Below are positions 35,600-46,559 of a stretch of 64,000 nt of DNA, in pieces (positions within the stretch are counted from its first letter, which is position 1; every line of letters starts with the position of its first letter). Location: NCBI GenBank assembly GCA_037576215.1, contig JBANDB010000002.1, positions 7,068,001-7,132,000 on the forward strand. Direction: 5' to 3'. The DNA comes from Armillaria gallica (taxonomy: Eukaryota; Basidiomycota; Agaricomycetes; Agaricales; Physalacriaceae). The notes beneath the pieces are model-generated. The model was not told the DNA's origin, made no database searches, and saw only the letters and a list, made by a program, of their open reading frames with translations. Both the position numbers and the translations under genes were made by a program.

Positions 35600-36650
35600 G
35601 CTTTCAGTTAAAACAAAGTGAAGTCTCCCTTCACCGCCATGCTCGTATTTTGTATCTCCCTTTTCGTCCGGCAACCATCGTTCATGGCTCTCTCTCGCCG
35701 CAGGGTGATTTCAAAGCATCCTGTGAGTAGAAGTCAACAGTGAATTTAGATGATAATTAACCTTGATTCTCGCCAGCTTTTTTTTTGATTGCTCCAAAGC
35801 TTAAGCGATGTGAACTCCAACATTTCGATTTTTTTTCTCCGGCGAACGAATCCCTACCGACGAGGAGGACGTTCGCACAGACTACAGGTAGTCGTGGAAC
35901 GCGGGCGATGGCCATTTTAGCCACCATCGACGACTGGATCCAAGTCAGCCAATCCAAGGACATTATGGGCTGAAATGGTGTCGCCATTCGGAAAATGGCG
36001 CGCCTATGTTGTGGAGAGAAGGGATTGCTCGTCGGACTCATCCTATCCATAACGATCGCGCGCCGTCATGTGTTGAGAATGGTGACTCTCTCCGATTAGT
36101 TGCAATCATTAGCACTCACATCTCTCTAGCTCGATCTTACCCATACGATTCTCTCCTTCGTGTAAACTACCAAGTCTTGACCGCTAATGGCACGTCGAGG
36201 GCTGAGCTACTTAAGGGAGGTTTGCACGCGGGGACGGTAGGTGCCTTCTGTTCGTCCACAAAACGTGATCTCACTCTTGATCGAAGCATACCCTCAAAGA
36301 ATATATCAAGCCCTTTCGAACGAAAACACGGCGTCGTTTGGGGACGCCGCGCAAGGACTGCAGATTGTGTCCGAAGGGTGGCGTAGTCTGCAATATTCCG
36401 TCTGCGATATTTGGCGACCAACGACAAACGCACGCAGAATAATATGGCTACACGAACAGGGTGACACGCGCTGCCGTTCACCCCTCACCCTGTCCAAACG
36501 AGGCTTTCTCGTGCTGTACAACCCGTTTATCCCTGACACCGTTGCCGTTGTGTGCCCGCTCTTTACATGCTGTCTGCTTTTTGGATTCCTGCTCCATATT
36601 TCCCTCTTGCCGCTCTCAAATGACTAGATCTCATCGTGCAGATTTTTGAT
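35600..36650 (+). pseudogene. U gene copy B
   Basis: Follows the same order as the other U copies: a leader with ccgccatgctcgtatttt.tatctccc, the gtgagtag intron near 35720, 'cggcgaacgaatccctaccgacgaggagga', then an exon with NGTSRAELLKGG and the long frame 36241-36627 with RPQNVISLLIEAYPQRIYQA and IWRPTTNARR. A frame change is needed between these parts. It lies directly upstream of BTB copy B, as a U-BTB tandem. Confidence 0.4.
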
Positions 36651-36779
36651 GTGAGAAAGTATACATGTAAATGACTCACAGGTCTGTCTTTTATGTGACA
36701 GTCTCTTGTGATTCGCATGGCTTACTCTTTCTTAGTAGCTTTGGCTGCTCAGCGCTCATCAAGATAACCTTTTGATCAC

Positions 36780-37769
36780 AGTATTTGATGCAGGGAGGTG
36801 ATTTTCAACGGAGCGATCGTTCCTTCGACGATACTTTGATCGCTAGCCAGTACGTCTTGGAAAAGAGACGACTGGACCAATGTTCCTCGTCTCCACCACT
36901 GCAGGCCAAGTCCTCTCCGTTCCCTTTATCAACAAACTCGACAGCATACATCGAACACTAAGCTATTCGGATGAAAATCGAACGCAAAGTGCTATCAAAA
37001 TCGACACCTTCGGCGGCAAACCTCTATTGGGGACCTGTCCTTCCGCGTTTCCCTCGCGTCCAAGACTAAAGCCGCGAAGGTAGTCGAGAGTCCGGGCCTA
37101 CCTCGTGAAGGTTACCCTAGCAGAATCAGGATTGCTTCACTTGTCGAACCTCACCCTCGAGATTGAGCCTGCTATGCTCTCTATCGGACCAAAATTCAGC
37201 TCTTATGTCTTGACGTGTCGTCACGACGGGAAACTTCCTATTGATCTCAAGTTCATCATGTGTGCGCGCATATAACCTCGTGGGGAGATTTTTGCGAGCA
37301 GTCCGCTCTCGCAGACACGCCGTTCATGGATAAATGTACGTACGCCATCCTTGTGAAGGGAAGCTTACTGACATACTGCGTCTCAATATGAAGACGGGCG
37401 TAAAAGTGGTTCTACTCGATTTGGACGATTGCGATATGGATGATGCAGACAAGGATAATAGTACGATGGACATCGACGCTGCATACAACAGGTAATTCCT
37501 TCTGCCTGGTGTATAACTATTGGCTAATAACTACCAGAACCGATATGACCAGATTATGAATGCGAAATCCCTCAACGAGCGTATAAGGAGCCGTACTCAT
37601 CGATGAATTGTCAGTTTATCCTTCAGTGTCTTCCTTACCGGGATGGTCGTCACGAACGGAGCGGTGTCAACCAGTCGTCAGCATCTATGTCTGCCAATGA
37701 CACTGACCCGTCAGCGGAAGAAACCACAGCCGAGCCTCATGATGGAGCGTTACTGTCAGTTTCATACGG
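36780..37769 (+). pseudogene. BTB copy B (decayed, 3' truncated)
   Basis: Collinear with the BTB gene at 14.8 kb: 'cttcggcggcaaac' (against ggtggcaaacg), then 'ttcctattgatctcaagttcatcatgtg', 'gataaatgtacg', the acidic insert around 37420-37480, and the linker DTDPSAEETTAEPHDG. Frames are broken in several places, and the copy stops near 37770 where terpene synthase sequence begins, so the second half of the BTB fold is missing. Confidence 0.6.
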
Positions 37770-37860
37770 AGAGCAAGGAATTTCAAGGGGCAATCACATG
37801 AATGGCGTTCTATTTGGACGCAAAGAGATATAGGCTTAGCGAGTTGAATCTGCAGCCTGC
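37770..37860 (+). pseudogene. terpene synthase C-terminal fragment 1
   Basis: After the BTB linker the sequence switches to the tail of the terpene synthase at 41.5 kb: gcaaggaatttcaaggggc...tggcgttctatttggacgcaaag, encoding AFYLDAKRYRLSELNLQ in one frame, against AFHLGGKRYRLGELNL in the main gene. It keeps the Arg-Tyr pair of the active-site rim. Fewer than 30 codons remain. Confidence 0.65.
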
Positions 37861-38129
37861 CCGATTCTTCCTCATCTAACAACATTGTAAACCACGACCA
37901 CCCTGTGCCATCTTCTTTTCCCAGGCAATCAGGTTTAGGAATTGTATCCTAGGATCGCGGGATAGCACCGAGCGACTAATGACAATCAAAGAGAAGACAT
38001 CGTTCCTCATGAATGTTGCCGCCAATGCCTTCTTTATCGCATATCACGTTGTTGGTCAACGCGCACACCATTCCTTCGCTTTTGACATGCCACCCTTCTA
38101 CCCGCTGGCCTGCGTTGTATTAGCAACAT
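37861..38129. other. no gene seen
   Basis: Spacer of about 270 bases between the terpene synthase tail fragment and the peptidase fragment. Open frames here have no motif. Confidence 0.35.
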
Positions 38130-38465
38130 TGTTTCAAAAACCATTATTACACATCCTTCCGAACGACAGAAAGCGAAGTCCATGGAGATATCTCTCATTT
38201 TGGGGGAATGCGAGTACACTAGCTCTTCCGGCCACGGGTCCACGAGACATCTGTGCTTCTTGTGGAACATCCTGAGCGCCTTGTCGTACGCTTCCATATC
38301 CACCACGCCGACAGCCAGTCCCTTCTGTGCATCCTCCGGGAAGGCTTTGCTGAGCTCCCCAGTCGACGCGTTCCACATCCCCATATCCGCCAACGAGTTG
38401 GTCAACACCAAGTGGTGCAGCCCCACAGGCCGCCTTCGTACCTCAAACTCTAGACCGTTCTCCAC
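38130..38465 (-). pseudogene. proline-specific peptidase fragment (alpha/beta hydrolase)
   Basis: The minus-strand frame reads EFEVRRRPVGLHHLVLTNSL, ADMGMWNASTGELSKAFPED and then MEAYDKALRMFHKKHRCLVD-PWPEEL. From family knowledge this is the cap-domain part of basidiomycete proline-specific peptidases / L-amino-acid amidases of the F1-type alpha/beta hydrolase family ('A-RRxPxGL-LVLxNSLA', 'ALPEDVQ', 'FHxKHxCxxDPWPEEL'). The catalytic Ser motif upstream and the Asp/His downstream are absent; sequence on both sides is unrelated. It is a relic of about 100 codons. Confidence 0.6.
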
Positions 38466-38749
38466 GGATCGCTGTCATTACGACGTTTGCGATACTTGGG
38501 ACTGATGCGGAAAGTGTAGATGTTTCTACCTTACTAGGAGGGCCTGCATTATGAAGTTATCTGCGTCCTGCATCCGATTCCAACGTGGGTGTCACATAAG
38601 TATCTCCCGCCAGTACCATTCTCAACCTCGGCAATTATGGTGCTGATGAGTCTAGCTTTGGCGGTCTCAATACCTTTCCGTTAGCATGCGAGAAAAGAAT
38701 CGCCACTCGCGAGAGGATAATTTTGGCCTCAACATGAAACTATACTTCT
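38466..38749. other. no gene seen
   Basis: Short spacer without motif-bearing frames. Confidence 0.3.
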
Positions 38750-39058
38750 CATGAACATATGGCTGTGCTCACGGCCATGGCATTGGACGTCTCTATGCGA
38801 AGTCACGAACGACATCCCCTCGGTCTACAAGGAGGAGTGTGAAAATGAAGTGCACAACCTCATTCACTTCTTGCTGAAGCTCGCGGAGAGACACCCTCCG
38901 CTACTTGGTGGAACGTTGCGTCCAGGCTCACGAGAGGGTACTTTGTATCTTGTCCCCGCACGAAGGAGTGCGCAGCAGCTACGAAAATTTCGTGAAAAGT
39001 TGTCTGGCGTTCCACCTGGATGCAAGGAGATATAGACTTAGCGAGTTGAACCTGTAGC
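38750..39058 (+). pseudogene. terpene synthase C-terminal fragment 2
   Basis: The plus strand carries TNDIPSVYKEECENEVHNLI, a decayed form of the metal-binding NSE motif NDITSFYKEECEGETHNLV of the gene at 41.1 kb, and continues with broken matches to its last 80 codons ('gaggcgcacgagaggata' against 'caggctcacgagagggta') to 'aggagatatagacttagcgagttgaacctg'. At least two frame changes are needed. It is similar in sequence to fragment 1 at the 3' end (both read RYRLSELNL) and more alike to it than to the main gene there. Confidence 0.7.
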
Positions 39059-40334
39059 TTGCCGTTCGCTATATGAATGTGTATCTCGACTTTCGTGCTA
39101 CGGTCTTGGGCAGGTTCCGATTTTCCCATCCGACGATGGAGAATACAGTCGTGTCTTGACTCAAGGTCTAATTGGTATGATGATTGCAGCCGGGAAATTC
39201 AAGGGAACCCAGCGCTGAGCCCAGGTAAACTTTGAAACCTGAAGTCACCACAAAACGATCATCATGAACCTTCAGCCTGTCATTCTCGAGTCGAGTTCTA
39301 ACCCAGTTGATACACACCTTTCCAAGCTATCTTCTATATTAAGCCTCCATTGACAGTCTTTCTTCCGGAGACAAACAAAATCCTCAAACTAGCCCTTAAA
39401 AGACGGGGCCACAACGGCATCGGATCTTCTGCCTTCTTAAATGATTGGACCCAAGTTCGGCCTAAGTCCGGGCTAAGCCGAGTCGTGGCAACCCCAAGTA
39501 CTTCACATAGAGTTCACATAGTTTTCGGCGACCACCTCTCTCGGGAACGGTTGATGATAGGGTACAAGGAACCAACTTTATCACGGCTCCGTTAAGACTC
39601 AAGAGACTCTGACAGAATTAAAACACAGGGTAGGGCTTCTTAGTGAACTGCATTAGGTTAAACTTTTTAGCCAGAACCACCCATCTCAACTCCTTGCGAT
39701 CGATGCCGGTGGCCGCCCTCAGCTTGGTCTAGCCTAGGTACGTCGGAGATCCTATGGCTCTACAGGTAATCTCTGTGCTTTAATATAACACAGAACGAAG
39801 TTCTGATCGGTGTTCTCAGAATAGTGACCGTTACAAATTTTACAAAGACGACGATACGGCTGCTATGTCATCAATTTTCTGTTCGAACTTCGGATTCGAA
39901 GACGGGATGAAAAAACACTGATGATAAAAATAATGAACTGAGTGTATGAGTGTGAATATTGATTATCGTAAATTTTGAAAATTTACTGATTGGATGGGTA
40001 TTTGAAGCTGCACTCTCAGGCTAGCACAAAAGAAGGTTAGGAACACGACACGTTGAAATCGTGGAACATCTATCTTTGCAGTATCTACATATCCCTTAGT
40101 CTGCAGTAAACGATAAGTCCGGCATCATTGAATACCGATGAATGTATTTCCTAGATTTTGCTACAATTACCAAGTTGAGTTGTGTTGTTACCGGTCGGAT
40201 GTGTACCGCGCAGGTATATAACATACCTGGCGAGACTAGAGATCCCCAATCCCCGGCCTCAGCAGGTCAGTTTGACAAAGAGTATAGTGACCCTCTCGTA
40301 CCGCACAACGAAACACGATTTTCAACGGCGAAAA
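39059..40334. other. intergenic, A/T-richer upstream region of terpene synthase
   Basis: No gene recognised over about 1.27 kb. Short frames at 39350-39595 and 40142-40391; the last overlaps the proposed first exon of the terpene synthase. The stretch 39890-40010 is A/T-rich (aaaaacactgatgataaaaataatg; tgattatcgtaaattttgaaaattta). Confidence 0.45.
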
Positions 40335-41505
40335 ATGCAACATTTGACGTCTGCTCCTTCTCACCTTCCCGGTGAGCCTTTCAACTTGTAACATGCTGTA
40401 CCTTTATTTATTTGTTGGTTCTTTTCATTCCTCAGGTCATATATCCAACTCTGTATGCCCCCCAAGCTTGAAGCTAGAGGAAGAGCCAGTTACTAAATTC
40501 TCTGTAGAAACCAGACCCACCCTCAGAAGACAACTGTAACATCATACGATCTTTCCTGCGCCAATTCGACACCACGGGCTTGCCGTCTGTCGAGGATGCT
40601 GCACTCGAGGATCTTTGTATCAAAGAAGGCGAACGTCGAGGATATGCCCTCGATGTGCTCGGGCCTTCCCTGACAGTTGGGATCAATACCGCTGCTGCTG
40701 CTTATCACCATCTTGCCAACGTCAAAGTCAAAGTATACATCGTCTTCTTCACTGCGTTCGCGACATACCTTGACGATGCCTATCCGGATGACCTTGACAC
40801 CCTTGTTGGTGTTCCTAATTTTACCAAGGTGAGTATAACTACTCTTCCGATGAATTCCATTAATATCTTCCATGCAGCACTTTGCTTCCTCGGAGAAACA
40901 GCCGACCAAGATATTAGACGACTTTGCGAACCTCCTAGCAGAGACCTCTCAGCTCTTTGGCCCAGTTGCCGCCGACTTCATTGTCCACGCGAGCCTCAAG
41001 TTCATTACCACGTTAATTTTAGAGATTCAGAGCAAAGATGAACCAGTGAGTGTAAATTTTTTTTCCCGTAGTCCGGTCTACTGATCAGAGGTGGCAGATG
41101 CAGAAAGTTGACAGATATGCCTTATATCTTCGCGAGATGAGCGGACTATCGGAAGCTTACGCCATGTTTATTTTCCCCACCGAGCTGCCGTATAATGTAT
41201 ACATCCAAGCTCTTCCTCTCCTACGCGATTTTATTAATTTCACCAACGACATCACCTCGTTCTACAAGGAGGAATGTGAAGGTGAAACTCACAACCTCGT
41301 ATCATTCTTGGCTGAAGCTCGCGCCGAGCCCAAGAATAAGGCACTTTATTATCTGGTGGAGCAGTGCATGGAGGCGCACGAGAGGATATTGCTTATCTTG
41401 TTGCCGCACAAAGAAGCGCAAGGGATGTACAAGGAATTCGTGAGGGGGTACTTGGCGTTCCATTTGGGAGGAAAGAGATATAGACTCGGGGAACTGAATC
41501 TGTAA
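40335..41505 (+). pseudogene. trichodiene-synthase-like sesquiterpene synthase, one frameshift
   Basis: A class I terpene cyclase should ionise farnesyl diphosphate with three Mg ions and cyclise it. Exons: 40335-40371, 40436-40828, 40878-41045 and 41098-41505, about 335 codons, the usual length for the mushroom TRI5-like family. Seen: SVETRPTLR, FLRQFDTTGLPSVEDAALED, the Asp-rich motif YLDDAYPDD, LSEAYAMFIFPTELPYNVYI, the NSE triad NDITSFYKEE, and the RY pair in KRYRLGELNL at the C-terminus. Within exon 2 the frame changes by one base between about 40530 and 40545: the upstream frame ends RRQL-stop, while IIRSFLRQF continues one frame over. The coding total is one base over a multiple of three. 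All catalytic motifs lie after the break. Either a recent inactivating insertion or a sequence error. Confidence 0.85.
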
Positions 41506-41779
41506 CACAATATCAAGTGTTAAGTACGTGTAGCTACGAGTGAATCTAAAAATTACGATACAGACCGACCCCCCATCCTTTTTTATATTTGATTGTGTGG
41601 CCCAAAATGATTGATTCGGGTCGATCCCTACGTCAGGTGAGGCGTATCATCGGATTCCTCGACCTCGTGGCGACGCTCCCAGTGGGAAGGGGTTTTACAA
41701 TAGTGTTGTGCTGAATATGGCGCCCCATTACTGGTTGAAGCTGTTGGCACTCATAATTTGGCCATGTCGGTTCTGATAG

Positions 41780-42640
41780 TTCTTAGCCAATGATTATGCA
41801 CCAGGAAGAAGGAGGGATTACCTGTCGCTGGTGCAGCGGCGATGTCCATCGCTCGTCGAAATCACTATCTGCACAATCCATATCGTCAACTTGCAAATCG
41901 AGGTTAACTGCTTTCAGACCCGTCTTCATATCTGTCAGTAGAGTGCCAGTAAGGTTCCTTGAACAAGGACGGCGTGCGTACATTTATCCACGAACGGCGT
42001 GTACCCTTCCAAGAATGCGCTACTTGCATAAATCTCCCCGGGGCACACGAGGTGATATGCGCGTGTATAGGATGAACTTGAGATCGATAGACGGTTGCTC
42101 ATCATGATGTAGATTGACCACAACGTAAGAGTGAGTTTTGTTCAAAACGGGAGCGTAACCTCGTTCGACCCGTAAATCAATTCTGATTCTGCTAGGGTAC
42201 CCTTCACGAGGCAGGCCTAGACTCTCGACTACTGCGGCTTTAGCTTTGGAGGCGAAACACGGGAGGAAAGGTCCCCAAGAGAGGTATGAGTGCGTTTGCA
42301 GCCGAAGGCGTCAACTTTGACATAGTAGCTGCAGTCCATATTAATCCTAATAGCTGCCAAGTTCATTTATAAACGAAACAGAGAGGACTTGGCCTGCAGT
42401 GGTGGAGACGAGAATGATTCGTTGGATCATCTTATTTTCCAAGATCATCCGGCTAGTGATCAAAGTGTTGTCGAAGGATCAATTCCTCCAGGCGAAACCG
42501 TGTTGCAGCATCAAGTGCCTTTATCGAAAGGGTATCTTCACGTCCAGGAGCAGCCAGAGCTAGCAAGCGTGACCTTGAAGATCAGTGACGGGCAGAGACG
42601 TCGTACTGGTGAATAATGCGATTTAGCCAAGATTATAGAA
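41780..42640 (-). pseudogene. BTB copy C (inverted)
   Basis: Reading the minus strand, the order matches the BTB gene at 14.8 kb: 'gccgaaacggcgcctt', 'ccatcgatctcaagttcatcctatacacgcgcatatcacctcgtg', 'gaagggtacacgccgttcgtggataaatgtacg', then 'gacgggtctgaaagcagttaacctcgatttg' and 'gcgacaggtaatccctcc'. Multiple indels. It is the partner of U copy C, so this U-BTB pair is an inversion of the module seen elsewhere. Confidence 0.6.
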
Positions 42641-43570
42641 TTGCCGGAGAGAAAACTTACGCCACCCTCCAGACACAAATCCGTAGTCCTCGCGCAGCGT
42701 CCCAAACTTGGCCTTGCTTGTATTTGGAAGGGCTTGATCCGTTCTTTGAGCGTAGTTGAGTGAGATCGGATTACGTGTGCATTTCCCGCGCGTGTTTGCA
42801 GCTATTCTCCGTCCAGCATCGTGTCGAGCCAAAACTCCCTTGGATAGCGCTGGCTTCGACATATCATTAATATTGGCGGCCAAGACTTGGTACTACATGT
42901 GAAGGAGAGAGTTGTGTGGGCAAGATCAGGCTACAGGGATGTGAGTTCCAATGAATGCAAGTAATCGGAGAGACTTACCGTTCCTAGCACATCCTACCTC
43001 CCGCTTCAGCCAAACGGCGCGCAGTCGTTACGGAGAAGATGACACGTTTCCCGGAGCCTCCGTCCTCCCCATGCACTCCCATCATCGTTGAGTGCGACGA
43101 ACAAGTCCTTCCTTTCACGGCGTGGACGAGCCACTTGCCTGATGGCGACACATCGTCTTCGCCGAAAACCAGGTCCTTAAATTGGTCGCATTGAATCCAG
43201 TCGTCCAGGGAGTCTGGGAAAGACGACCGGGATTGGTTGAAATGGCCCACGCCCACACTCCAAGCCAAGTCTCCACTTAATGTTGAAGTCCTCCTCGTAG
43301 GTAGGCATTCGCTCGCCGGGCCAAAACTTTTCGAAAAGTTGGAGTTCATGTTCACGTTGAGCGCTTGACAATCAAAAACAAAGCTGGTGAAAATTAAGGG
43401 TAATTTTCATTCAAAACTCAATGTCGACTTCTACCCACAGGATGCTTTGATATCACCCCGGCGTACGAGAGTCTTGAAGAGCCTTTAACGATGTCGCTGG
43501 ACGAATAAAGGGAGATAGAATATACGAGCATGACCGTGAAAGGGACTTTACTTTGTTTGACTCGATGCGG
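42641..43570 (-). pseudogene. U gene copy C (inverted)
   Basis: The minus strand gives one of the longest readable parts of the U family: 43355-42984 holds FGPASECLPTRRTSTLSGDL, SFPDSLDDWIQCDQFKDLVF and RVIFSVTTARRLAEAGGRMC, while an overlapping frame reads FEKFWPGERMPTYEEDFN. The leader with gtgaaagggactttactttgtttgactc is at about 43560-43530. The later NGTSRAELL-like part is largely missing. Function unknown. Confidence 0.4.
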
Positions 43571-44481
43571 GTAGGCCAAACATGCGCATTTGGTCATCAA
43601 CGCTCACCCATCTCGCGATCCATCATCTGCACCAGACGTCGGCTACATACCCTTGTCCTTGTCGGGAGATGTCCTATGCTCAAATTCAATCCTCCTCCAC
43701 AAAATGAAGAAAAAAGGACGCGTATTAAATGGATCCGGGCTATACGAAGATCGTGGAGTGCCAAATGAGCTGCGGAGGTCCCAGAGCTGAAGAGCGTTGA
43801 ATATTGGAGCGTGAAGAGGCTGAATTCTGAACTTTGTGGTGATTTAGAGCTTCTGAGTTTATATACATGGCATACTCACTCCGTTTGACACAGCAAACCA
43901 CCATTTCTCGCAGAAGCAAATATCTGCATCGACACCTGGTGGTCCTAACGGATTCAAATTAGGCTTCCATGGTACCTCAAAAAGTTTCTTAAAAGGGTCA
44001 CTCTTGAACAAGACGGAAATGCAAGACTACATGCCGCCGCTGTTGGTAAAAGGAAACAGAAGTATAATGCTTGGTTACTCTTGATGAAACTGTCGCTGAC
44101 ACGACGGCTTTAATAGTTCCGTGTGGTGATCCGTTCCTCTTTCTACAATATTTCAGCTCAACCAGAGCGACTGCAAGATTTGGACTTAATGGTGATGTAT
44201 GGTTCGACCAATCTTCGTTGTTCTCTGGTATTGTCGACGTGTTGAGAGCTACGACGTCTTCGCTGCATTAAATCTCAAAGGTGCAAATCTCCGAGTCTGA
44301 TCTGTCGTCTGCTGATCGCTTTCCCTTTACATGCATAATAGGTCCGCACTAAAAGTTCGCTCTATACTCTGTCGTATCAACTGTACGGTTCTGTGTACGA
44401 CAGAATGTAAACTCCGCTACTCGTTCCAGGGTATTTATTGCGACTTTCGGCCACATAAAAAAGCATACTTTCCCCCCTCAG
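43571..44481. other. intergenic
   Basis: No gene recognised. The first 90 bases still belong to the flank of U copy C. The remainder has only short frames. Confidence 0.35.
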
Positions 44482-45198
44482 ATGGATACCACAGAAGAGC
44501 GTCGAGCCGCGAATAACGCTAGTAGCCTTCCGAGCAGCTATGCAAAGTAGGGTTATTTTACATGTGCTGTCGCCTTGCTGACGCTTTTGGACGAGACGCC
44601 TATAGGCAGAAAAAGAGCCAAAGAAATGGGAGCAGGTGCGTAAACGGTAAAACCCTCCCTCTATGGAGACACCATCTTACTCCCGAGTACCTAGACTTGA
44701 GCCGCCAATTCCACCGCAAGCGGTGCCCTCTGTTGAAAATGAAGCGAACAGTGGTCATTCATACACCGAGTACGTGATTCCTTCTCCAGACCCTCGTTGA
44801 TAAATGCATTGTGCACTTCACAGGCACTGTCCATCACTAACCGAAGCGATGGACCAAATTAACAGCATCTCCGCAAGTTTCGTCATACTTACAATGGGCT
44901 CCCCCAAACACTACGCCGACACCGTATATCAGCGATTCGTCGCCCTCGATTGCCCCCTCGACAGTGCAGTTCTGCAGGTGTCTTCCTTTGAACAGTCCCT
45001 TCTAGAGCAAGAACGCATTATTTTGAATTTTCCGGGTACTACCGGTGGGGGCGAGATGGGAGGCTTCGCGCGGTGCTGGATCCAGTCCGCTTGTTGGCGG
45101 GCTGGTTAGAAGAGATAATTTACGAGGCCATGGTCAGTCCGGCCTGCTTGAGGGAAAAGTATCTTCGTAGGGAGCTTGCGTTCCTGAAAGACGATTGA
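44482..45198 (+). CDS. unknown four-exon protein, one apparent base deletion
   Basis: Exons 44482-44546, 44606-44635, 44695-44769 and 44824-45198 join in phase. The protein starts MDTTEERRAANNASSLPSSY, has a basic and proline-rich linker (KQKKSQRNG, LEPPIPPQAVPSVENEA), then a helical part LTEAMDQINSISASFVILTM, YADTVYQRFVALDCPLDS and FEQSLLEQERIILNF. Beyond GGGEMG the frame moves by one base and continues as LRAVLDPVRLLAGWLEEIIY and LREKYLRRELAFLKDD to a TGA at 45196-45198. Restoring one G in the run at about 45055-45065 would close the frame, giving about 181 residues. I do not recognise the family; no membrane segment or catalytic motif is evident. Confidence 0.5.
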
Positions 45199-46559
45199 AG
45201 AGGTTGCGCATTTTTCTTGAATTTCAATAGAAACCTTCGCGTCTGTTTCCGTCGTATACGACGCGTGTCAACCATAAGGTCACTAAATTTCACTTCACCA
45301 TATGCCTTCCGTGAGACAAGTTGACCAGCTTGCTCAACCTGCCGAAAGCATTCTTCTCGAGGCCGTATCACGGGTGGAACTGACGGCGTAGTCGCCCGAT
45401 TCTCACGCTCGATCACCATGTCTTCGCACCTCCCAAGAGTTGGGCCCAGACTCCCGGAATGACTAGAGGAAGAGATAAGATTATGGTCGGGTTACATTTG
45501 GCGATGTATGTATGCTAAGGTTAGGCGTTAGCATTCAATTTTTAATGGATTTCCCGTTTGCAGGAACAAAACAGTGCACTTTGTCCTAGTCGACGCTGTA
45601 AGCTGGGATAAGGATGGGCAAAAAACGAGTCATGAAACGAACGACGAACCTATTTTGACATAGGTGGACGGCTGACCAATGAATCGATTTGACGATCACA
45701 ACGAGTCTCGAGGAACATGGCTTCACGGGCAGAGCAGACATTCGGTCGGTGGTAACCTCGGTAACTCATTCCGCTTGCTGGTCCGTGCGTCCTGTCGGTT
45801 TGCCCACACTCGCCAATAACGCGAACGACGAGTGGACTACTCAAGGAGCTTGTTAAGCTCGAGAAGCAGCAGGAATGATAACGGCGCCACGTGCATTGAA
45901 CCCGCTTGCCGCCTGGCCATACACGGAGAGTTCACCTCGCATGGCTTATGTCGGCTCTTCCTCGATTTTGGTGATGCGCTGCCAATGACTGAGCTGTGAG
46001 TGAAGTTGAAATACAATGAAAGCAGTAGTTTACCGACTATCTGAAGAATCATGCCGGGATAAAGCTACTTGGCGAGAGTAGGGGAGATCCATAATTTTGG
46101 GACAGAGAACGGCTGCGGCGGATTTTAGAGGACGAGAGAGTGAAGTAAATGGTGGAAGGCGTACCTTTGATCGCTAACGTCAAGGACACACCAAGCCACG
46201 GCCGCTAGGCTGCTATAGCGTGGAGCACACGCCCTACACTCATCAGGCTAAGTGGTAAAGGCCGCACGCAGAGGGCCGAAAACTTTGATGACAACGCAAA
46301 CTGTACTTTATATGCTTTTAGATCAGTTGTATGAGTCTGGAAAAGTCCACGGACTCGCCTGGGCAATGGTGATTTGGTACCAACGCTGCTTCGATCCAAT
46401 TCCTTCCCGTCTACATTCCTGCCAGCCTCCCAAAGTCGTTCCTCCAAATATTTGAGGGAAGGATCGACGGCGACGGCGACCTCAATCACAAGGAGGATGC
46501 GAGCCCAAGTGGTGCGGCAACTATGAATTCAAGAAGTGGTCGTCTTGAGGGCGTGTAAG
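45199..46559. other. no recognisable gene
   Basis: A short plus-strand frame at 45302-45391 (MPSVRQVDQLAQPAESILLE) reads like an exon but has no partner. A minus-strand frame at 46205-46489 (VAVDPSLKYLEERLWEAGRN) is also unassigned. Otherwise nothing is seen. Confidence 0.35.
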
